A stretch of DNA of 64,000 bases from Strigops habroptila. Its lineage: Eukaryota; Chordata; Aves; Psittaciformes; Psittacidae. Of the stretch, positions 54,001-64,000 are shown in pieces. The stretch spans positions 124,001 through 188,000 of the forward strand of contig NW_022651110.1 in the NCBI RefSeq assembly GCF_004027225.2. Reading direction: 5' to 3'. The position numbers and the translations under genes are program-made. Positions within the stretch are counted from its first letter, which is position 1. Every line of letters starts with the position of its first letter. Below the pieces are notes generated by a model that worked only from the letters and a program-made list of their open reading frames with translations, made no database searches and was not told the origin of the DNA.

Positions 54001-57000
54001 GCTGTGTGAACGTGACACGTGCTCATGTGCAGTCACTTCCCGTTGCCTCTACAGCGCTAAGTTCTGTAGCTGGACTTTGCTCTTGGTACCAGATGATGTC
54101 TCTCCCCAGAGACATCTCCTCATGTACGTAGCCTACAGACACTCTGACATTGCTTTTTATGAGGGAAGGGGAAGCCTTTTGCACCAACAGCTCTTTATGC
54201 CACATGTTTGCCCAGATAGACAAGTTCTAGCCCAAGCTGCTGCAGTTGGGTGGCTTCCACCCTTGTGATGTGGTCAACCAGCCCTAAGAAACAGAACTCA
54301 AGCTGTTTGTTGCTTATAGAGGCTCTTGCACTAGAGACATTTTCAGGTTAAAGAGGATGTTCCAGTGAACTATGTACCCAAATACCAGAGCCAGCTTCAC
54401 CCACTGCACCCTCACCCTCTCTTCCTTGTGATCCAGTGCTGTGATGTGCCCATGCGGTTTTCTTTGCATGTACATTTGAAAACCATCATAATAATACTAA
54501 TAATAAAGCAAACTGTAAGTGGAAATCTGAAGCTTGTCTCAGCCCAAACAAACGACATCCATGAGCAGCCCACTGCCTCCTTTGCAGTCCCACCAAGGTT
54601 GGCCTGGGCTTCTCAGGAGGGCCCGTCCATTACCTTTCCCAGGAAATCCAAGTATCCTGGAGCGAAGGAGCAACTAGTGTTGGTGGCTGTTCATGCCTTA
54701 AGAGGCAGCAAACTCAACAGCAGGAGGCAGTTAGTTGCAAGAGGAACTAGATTCCCAATGTGAATAAATTAATGTGAAGAGCTATGCTAGACCTGGAGCT
54801 ACTGATGCAAAGCAGTTTGATTTTCAAGTCCAAGAGCCAGTGATAAGATTCATACCCTATAGCTAAGGAAAAGAAAGGACAAACTCTTAGGTGGTTGGGT
54901 TAGGATCTGTTAGGTCCAATTCTGAGTCTAGATTCTGCCCGAGATGAGCAGAAAGGTGGACACCAGCACTGCAGCTGACAGAGCCCAGAAACCACCAGGC
55001 TTGCCAAGAGAGTCCTGCTGCTTCTCCCACCAAAGGCTAGAGCTGCTTTTAGCATCAGCAGCCAGGATGCAGAGCTCAGTGACTGGAGGTGAAACTACTC
55101 CCAACCATACCTTGCACTGAGCAGAGCCTTGGGGAGACAGCAGGAGTGCAGCAAGCATTACATGGGAAAAGGCAGAAGGAGCTTCGCGTACATACACAGG
55201 AGGGATTGGAGCCTTTGGCAACCTAGGGATAGCAACATGCAACCCTGAGCTCCTGTGGGCATCAGGGATTTAGGTCTCCTGGCTGCATTACTTGAGAGGA
55301 AATAGCAGAAAAAGACAGCAGAGTGAAGAATAAAATCACACACACTTCGGGGCAACACCACCAGCTTTTGGCTTTCCTGCATGGTCAAGAGACACAACAA
55401 TTGCTCTCCTCCAGCAGGGAGGTGCAGGTCCTCGCCTGGGACACACAAGGAGGGGTTGGGAATGCCCAGCTGTGTTCCCCTCCTGGCTTTGCAGACAGGA
55501 GAATAAAGGTGACTAAAAGCCATGGAGGTGACAGACTGACCACGAGATGACAAACGCTCCCCTCTGCCCACACCATTTCCCTCGTGCTCACTCCAAACCC
55601 CATCTGGACCACAGCCAACTAAAGCAAGAAGCGTGTGTGAATGGAATGTGGCTCCACAGAGTTCTCTGCCCTCCGCAGTTGCCCACTGCAGACCCAGGCC
55701 TGCCAGCAGCACTAAATCTCTCCCTGTGACTGCAAGCACCAAAGGAACACGCTGATTTATGGCTCCTTTAAGTAAGAGAAGCAGAGTGGAAAACGAGACT
55801 ATTTTCTGGATGAAAAATTAAAGAGCTGCTTTGGTTAGTTCCTCATTCGAAGGCTCATGTGTAATTTACCTGATTGGTTTTCAAGTTCCACTTGAAAGGA
55901 AAAGTGACATCAACAGGAGTTAAAGCAACAGGGTGAGGAAAAAGAGGCCTCACACACTTAACTTCACGTTCAGAGAGATGGAAACCAAGAAGAAATGGAG
56001 GAAAAGCAAAGCAGAGACTTAACTGACCTTCTGATCCTTGGCTTTCTCCTAGTTCAGGGCCTCAGCACTCCTTGCATGCTTTCATTTATTCTCCTTCATT
56101 ACTCTCCAGCCCAGTAGGTGCCATTTAGTTCAGAGATGAGTAAATAGAGACATAGAACATGGTAAGACCAGCTTCTAAGGCCACACAGAAGCCAATGGGG
56201 AAGTTAAATCTGAAGAATAGTGACATCCAGCTTGCTGCAGTACCAGGCAAAATGCACGTTTAACCAAAACCAAGCATTGAGAACAATGAGAAGTGGAGAA
56301 AACAGACCCAGGAGCTGGAAACCATGCAAAGCCCATGCCACAGAAGACAGGAACCAGGACTCTAGTGACTCAAGAAGACTTATGTGAAGGGAGGATCCTT
56401 TACAAGGATTAACCCCCAAGTGAGAACACCTGATGCTGCTTTCTTAACAGATCTCAGTCTTAGAACTTGCTCCTTTGGATTCTTCTCCTCAGTATTGCAG
56501 GGCTTTAGTGGTTCTTTCTGGGCTCGTTTGTGTCTGGGAGGATGTGCCAGCCAAATCCTGCCCTAAACCTTTTGTTTTCCACCCCAAGTCTCCCCCTGTG
56601 GGGAAAGCAGGTTATTCACTTATTGATTTCAAGCGCTTCCATTCATTTAGCTGAATTCATTGCAGCCTTTGGTGATAAAGCTGAGCCTACCAGTCTGATT
56701 GACTGCCTGAGGACTTCTCTCCCCTGTTCAGCTTTACACCTGTAAATCCTATTTCCACTTGCTTCCATAAGCCTGTCCTACCCAGACTAAGGGGTATGAG
56801 ACAGTATCATAGTCCTGTGGTCCAAGAAATGAAGAGGGGGCTTCCTTTTGTTTGCCAATGCCAGAAAGAGCTGTGATTGCCACTGGGGGTTTATTCCAGC
56901 AAGAGCAGGTAGCACATAGAGTTAGACAGGAGAAAGAGCTGCAAAACTCCTGCTCTACACTTCTCACCTCCAAAGGTTCCTCTGTCTGAGTGAGAATTAA

Positions 57001-57301
57001 GCTGATTACTTGTGCACACATAGCCACAGATGCCTTCAAGGCTAAAAGGAAAGCAGGAGAACACTCCCTGGCTGCTTCTAGCTGGCACATACAGTTAAAA
57101 GAAAGCAAACTGCCGGTATTCCTGTCACTTTTCCCCCAGAAATTTGCCAAAGTTGGCAGTTGGTTTAATCTAGAAACTTTTCCAAGGAGGTTGGTAAACT
57201 GAGGAAGGCTAAACGTCAGGCAGTGACCATCCCTACCAGGCTTTCCTCCATGGGAAGGCTGCATCATTCTCTGCTCCACTATTTTCCACTTAGATATCAC
57301 A

Positions 57302-57546
57302 TAGGACAAGGGGTGATGGGTTCAAACTAAACCAGGCGAAGTTCAGGTTAGATATAAGGAAGAAGTTCTTTACTAAGAGGCGCTGGCACAGGTTGCCAAA
57401 AGAAGTGGTGAATGCTCCGTCCCTGGCAGTGTTCAAGGCCAGGTTGGGTGACATGGTCTAGTGTGAGGTGTCCCTGCCCACGACAGGGGGTTGGAACTGG
57501 ATGATCTTAAGGTCCTTTCCAACCCAAACCATTCCATGATTCTATA
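57302..57546 (+). mobile_element. CR1 3' fragment
   Basis: Plus-sense from 'aggacaaggggtgatgggttcaaac' to the tail 'accattccatgattctataag'. It is a well-preserved short copy. Confidence 0.93.
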
Positions 57547-58737
57547 AGAAATGTGTGTTCTTTATTCAGAAGAAAACTCGATTTCCTCAGCATTTCTCTC
57601 CTCGATCACACACCAAAACAGGCCGGATCAGCCCCTTCCTCTTCCCCCCTTCTCCATAGGAACAAGGGAACTGATCCCTGTGTGCGTGGCTCCTGGTTGA
57701 CAATGCCAAGTGCTTGGCAGCTCAGTGGTTAATGTGTAAGAGCAAGTAATAATGGAGTGGCTCAGGCTCCTGAGCAGGAGGCGGCAGAACTGGGCTTAAG
57801 AGGGGCCCCAGTGCACCTTAAACCTAATGAAAAATGGCTTTTGTGCTGACAGCCTGACATTTCAATACAGTGTCAACACCATGCAAAGCACCCTCGCTCC
57901 TACCAACAGCATCCTTAATAAAGCTATTCACACCACAGCCACTTCTGACTGATGGGGTGCTGTCTGCTACAAATAAACCTCAAAATCCCCCACTAAACCC
58001 AGAGTTCTCCTCCTTTCGTGGTAGCGTTTGCCCCCTCCCTGAATTCATCTGGAAGGAAAACTCCCATCACCTTTTTCTCCCAACATAAAGCAGCTCTTTA
58101 GGTTTCAAGCCCCCGGCATCTGATAAAAGGCAACCAAGAGCTTCCTGGTGTTTGTGCAGATGTTTGTAGATGGGAGCCCAGGATCTTCGGATGTTCCCAT
58201 CACCACTGTGAGCCAAACAGCCAACTTTGTGATTCGGGCTCTGCTAGAAGCTGGAACAGATCAACTTCAATCTGCTGTCCCTCTCCCCAAAGGAGTTAAA
58301 GCTCTGTATGGAGCTGGAAAATGCCCAGTGATGTTTGCCAACCACCAGAGGCTCAAAGGGAACACTTGGACTTAACGCCTGGCTGAAACACCAACAAGGA
58401 TTAATGTGTACGAACTGCTGGGAAGCAGGTCAAAGCCAAGTTTCATGCCTCACCCTCTCTTAAGAGGTACAAAACCCACCTCACAAACACAGCAAAGCTG
58501 TGCTGTATGTTCAGAGAAAGAGTCTGCTGGTGTTTCTGAGTGTCATCTGCTCCCTGCACACCTCTGGAATACTTTGATGGTTCTTCTCTGGAAGACCAAG
58601 CTCCTACTCGAGATGTTCCTCTGAAGCTGCTATCGTGTAACTAGGGCATAGAAACTCATTTCTCCTTCCTTGAACCTTGTTCCCAAAGGATTTTCCAAGG
58701 TTTAAACCTTTGCTGGCAGAGATTCTCTGCCCACTTG

Positions 58738-58920
58738 AAGGCACATTGGAGCTGCTCTAAGGTCTCCCCTTAAGGAGCCTTCTCTTCTCCAGGCTGCCCC
58801 AGCCCAGCTCTCTCAGCCTGGCTCCATGACAGAGCTGCTCCAGTACCTTGGGGCATCTCCATGGCCTCCTCTGGACTTGCTCCAGCAGCTCCACGTCCTT
58901 CTTATATTGGTGACCCCAAA
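58738..58920 (-). mobile_element. CR1 internal fragment without 3' end
   Basis: Minus-sense CR1 piece coding for the ORF2 C-terminal region ('aaggtctccccttaaggagccttctcttctccagg' to 'cagcagctccacgtccttctt'). The terminal 300 bp are missing. Confidence 0.85.
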
Positions 58921-60002
58921 GGTCTCCCTCCACAGAAGCACTCCCCAGGTCTTCACCCCACTTGTCATGAGACCATCTATTGCTTCTTGTCTCCTTTTCC
59001 CCACTAGTTACAGCCCAGAAACCAGCTCTCCTTAGAGCTGGGCTCTCTGTTCCCCTGTGTAGGAACGAGGTGCCCCCAACACCCCTGCGCAGGAAGCTCC
59101 GTTGTGCTGTTGCTGGAGCAGTCAGTGCTCTCACATCAGCAGGTTTCTGCCCTCTCTGCTGCAGGAAGACTCCCTCTGCTGTTCTAAACCAGCAGGAGAC
59201 CCGGGCTCCAACCCCTCACAGCATCCCCCCAGACTGGGAGCTGCACAGGGTGTTTTCAAGTGGCTCAAGCCAACATTTATGGTCAAACAAACAGCCCTGT
59301 ACCCAGGTCAGAGAGCAGCTTCCATCATCAGTGGGATAAAGCCAGACCTGGCTTTGCATCTTGGAAAGGAGTTTTTGTTCTTTTATTGGGATGAAGGAAA
59401 ATATTGTGCTGAATGAGCAAAGCGTTGGAGAACACAGACTGCAGAAAAAGAGTTAAGGCCTGATTTCAGCTTTTGGTTCTTATTCAAGGCCATCTGCAGG
59501 TCGCAGCTGATCCTTTGGTGTCGCTTCACCACAGTTCTGTAATTCATTTACTTATCAAGCTTTCAGAGGCAACTCAGCAGACAAACCCCAGTGTTAGCAG
59601 CACCATGGTATCAGGAATGCTCTGATATCCCAGCCAGAGTCCAGCCAGCTGCTGGAGCGAAGCACAGCATGCCCACAACTGAGAATCCCACCTTGCAGAG
59701 CTGCACCTTGTTTTTCAGAGGGGATAAACCAACCCAACCCAGCAGCGGCACGAGAGTCCAGAGCACAGAAAGACTTTTCATTCACTCCTCAAGATGAATT
59801 TTAATTCCAAGGCTCCCCTATGAAAAAAGAAACAGCACAAATAAAAGCATCAGGTCGGCTCCATTTGGATGCAGCACCCCAGTTATGAGGCACAGCAGAT
59901 CACACCCCATGATCATGGGAGTGTGGTGCACGCAGGTGATTTCTGTGTGCTTAGTAACACGTTATTTGCTTTAATGTTCCTCCATGTTAGGTAAGATGCA
60001 AA

Positions 60003-60205
60003 GTTCTTCCCTGTGAGGGTGGTGGGACACTGGAATGGGTTGAATGGAGAAGGTTTGGATGCCCCATCCCTGGCAGTGTTCAAGGCCAGGCTGGACGGGG
60101 CTTGGAGCAACCTGCTCCAGTGGAAGGTGTCCCCGCCTGTGGCAGGGGGTTGGAACCAGATGAGCCTTAAGGTCTCTTCCAACACAACCAATTCCAGGGC
60201 TCTAT
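60003..60205 (+). mobile_element. CR1 3' fragment near CHCHD5
   Basis: Plus-sense from 'agttcttccctgtgagggtggtggg' to 'aattccagggctctattct'. It ends about 110 bp from the CHCHD5 stop codon and may lie within its 3' UTR in antisense. Confidence 0.9.
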
Positions 60206-60317
60206 TCTGGGCTATCCTGTTCTACTCCCTCTGTTTAACCCAGCAGCTCCCAAGCACCAGAGATCGGGGCTGGCAGCAGGAAGGCTCCGGCCCGCGCTCT
60301 GCAGCCCAGCACTCACC

Positions 60318-61143
60318 TCACGTGGAGACCTTCACCCGGTCTGCGCAGAGCAGGAAGGCGTTGACGTGCTCGCTGCAGTTCACCACAGCGGCCTGGTTCT
60401 CCCTCAGGCACTGCTCGAAGGCGGCGAACGGCTCCGCACAGTCCTGCCGGATCTGCTGCACGATCGGGCTGCGAGGCAACACCGGGGCCCTCAGCTCCGG
60501 GGAGCTCAGCCCTTGAGGGGCCCCAGCCGGCCCTAACCCCGGCCCCTTCCCGCACTCACTGGGCGGCGGCGCAGCGGGACATGCTGAGGCGAAGCCGGTG
60601 ACAGTCGCGCTGCCAGGAGGCCGGGCTGGCGGCCACGCACTGCCCGTACTGCTCCATCTCCGTGCGGCAGTAGCGCGCCGTGATCTCCAGGGCCGCTTCC
60701 CTGCGGGGACACGGAGCGGTTACCGCGGAGACTGGGGGAAAAGACCCAGACTCAGGCTTGGCCCCAGCCCCGGTCCCGGTCCCGGCCTCAGACCCAGACC
60801 CAAACCCAGGCTCCGGCTCGGCCCCGGCCCCGGCCCCGGCCCCAGCCCCAGGCCCAGCCCCAGGCTCGGTCCCGGCCCCGGCCCCAAGCCCAGACCCAGG
60901 CTCGGCCCCGGTCCCGGCCCCAGGCCCAGACCCAGGCTCGGCCCCGGTCCCGGCCCCACACCCAGACCCAGGCTCGGCCTCGGCTCCAGTCCCGGTCCCG
61001 GTCCCAGACCCGGGCTCAGGCTCAGGCTCAGGCCCACGCCCAGGCCCCGGACCCGGCCCCGGTACCTATTCCAGACGCAGGCCCAGACCCAGACCCAGAC
61101 CCAGACCCGGCCCCAGACGCAGACGCAGGCCCAGGCCCAGACC

Positions 61144-61177
<34 letters not shown>

Positions 61178-61249
61178 CTCGGGCTCGGCCTCGGCCTCGG
61201 CCCCGGCCCCGGCCCCGGCCCCGGCCCCGCCGCCTCCCGCTACTCACAT
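60318..61249 (-). CDS. CHCHD5: CHCHD5, twin CX9C mitochondrial intermembrane-space protein
   Basis: Minus-strand exons: 61248-61249 (only the A and T of the start codon), 60560-60700 and 60318-60468 (294 nt, 97 aa; human 110). Four CX9C pairs are visible, arranged as two twin-CX9C coiled-coil-helix domains: [11 protein letters not shown] and [11 protein letters not shown] in the first, [11 protein letters not shown] and [11 protein letters not shown] in the second. Such proteins are oxidised and trapped in the intermembrane space by the MIA40 relay; CHCHD5's own role is not well known. The start codon is split AT|G by intron 1, which has a proper gtgagt donor (61242-61247) and cag acceptor (60701-60703). 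Read through the junction, the protein starts [12 protein letters not shown], like human MQAALEVTARYC. The C-terminus is shorter than human; a gtgagt just past the stop may be a donor to a 3' UTR exon. The gene is head-to-head with ATP13A1. Confidence 0.95.
60735..61235. repeat. C-rich hexamer-based minisatellite in CHCHD5 intron 1
   Basis: Half a kilobase of hexamer-derived units on the plus strand (ggcccc, gacccag, gctcggc, ccggtc). A longer period of about 48 bp shows in repeats of 'caggctcggccccggtcccggccccag'. The right end grades into pure ctcggg and ccccgg hexamers. It fills almost all of the intron that splits the CHCHD5 start codon. The long open frames on both strands come from the hexamer period. 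Confidence 0.93.
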
Positions 61250-61360
61250 CCCTCCTCCGCTCCGGCCGGCGCTGCCGCAGCGCGCACGCCCGGTCCCGGC
61301 GGCTCCGGCTGTACGCACGCGTGGAGGAAGCGGAAGCGGGTCGTCGCGGTGTGTCGGGAG

Positions 61361-64000
<2,640 letters not shown>

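Larger units (their letters stand above)
54010..60000. other. Intergenic region between LMX1-like and CHCHD5
   Basis: Six kilobases with two CR1 fragments and otherwise unique sequence. I found no spliced gene, RNA gene or other mobile element. Open frames are under 200 codons, unspliced and without recognisable domains. The far end probably contains the CHCHD5 3' UTR. Confidence 0.55.

Noticed and set aside
54010-57300. Several 60-194 codon frames in the LMX1-like/CHCHD5 interval
   Set aside because: Unspliced, overlapping on both strands, no motif or family resemblance, no promoter-like context.

Overview
The window is vertebrate nuclear DNA and almost certainly avian. It carries dozens of CR1 LINE fragments with the bird-type 3' end (short ATTCTATG repeats), compact GC-rich genes with small introns, strong CpG islands and many minisatellites. 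This suggests a gene-dense microchromosome. Identification rests on reading the sequence and recalling protein families; no database was searched. All gene models below were built by hand from GT-AG (once GC-AG) junctions with codon phase checked.

Layout. 1-4 kb: a long, 5'-truncated CR1 on the minus strand with an uninterrupted ORF2. 4-11.4 kb: no gene recognised, only CR1 pieces, simple repeats and the probable PIN1 3' UTR. 11.5-21.8 kb: PIN1 (minus, 4 exons). 22.2-23.0 kb: UBL5 (minus, 4 coding exons plus a leader exon). 23.0-24.7 kb: FBXL12 (plus, 3 exons), head-to-head with UBL5. The FBXL12-UBL5-PIN1 cluster matches the human 19p13.2 neighbourhood as I know it. 26.7-29.7 kb: a small type II transmembrane C-type lectin with an EPN (mannose-type) site (plus, 6 exons). 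30.7-32.1 kb: CpG island. 32.1-54.0 kb: a complete LMX1-family LIM-homeodomain gene (plus, 8 coding exons, 386 aa, 14 kb second intron). 54-60 kb: gene-poor. 60.3-61.3 kb: CHCHD5 (minus, start codon split by an intron), head-to-head with ATP13A1 (plus, first five exons, cut off by the window end).

The genes are housekeeping or developmental and do not form one pathway: proline isomerase signalling (PIN1), splicing-associated ubiquitin-like protein (UBL5), SCF ubiquitin ligase adaptor (FBXL12), cell-surface glycan recognition (lectin), dorsoventral/neuronal transcription (LMX1-like), mitochondrial intermembrane-space CX9C protein (CHCHD5) and ER P5A ATPase (ATP13A1). The two head-to-head pairs share CpG-island promoters, and in both the plus-strand start codon lies inside a YY1-like AAGATGGCGGC/AGATGGCGGC motif.

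Most notable: a third LMX1-type gene on the FBXL12/PIN1 chromosome segment (a candidate whole-genome-duplication paralogue that I do not know from mammals); a CR1 with a full ORF2; a split AT|G start codon in CHCHD5; a GC-AG intron in PIN1 with an intronic poly(A) signal behind it; a tandemly triplicated splice donor in FBXL12; and long minisatellites beside the splice sites of PIN1 and CHCHD5. No RNA gene, CRISPR, DNA transposon or retrovirus-like element was recognised.
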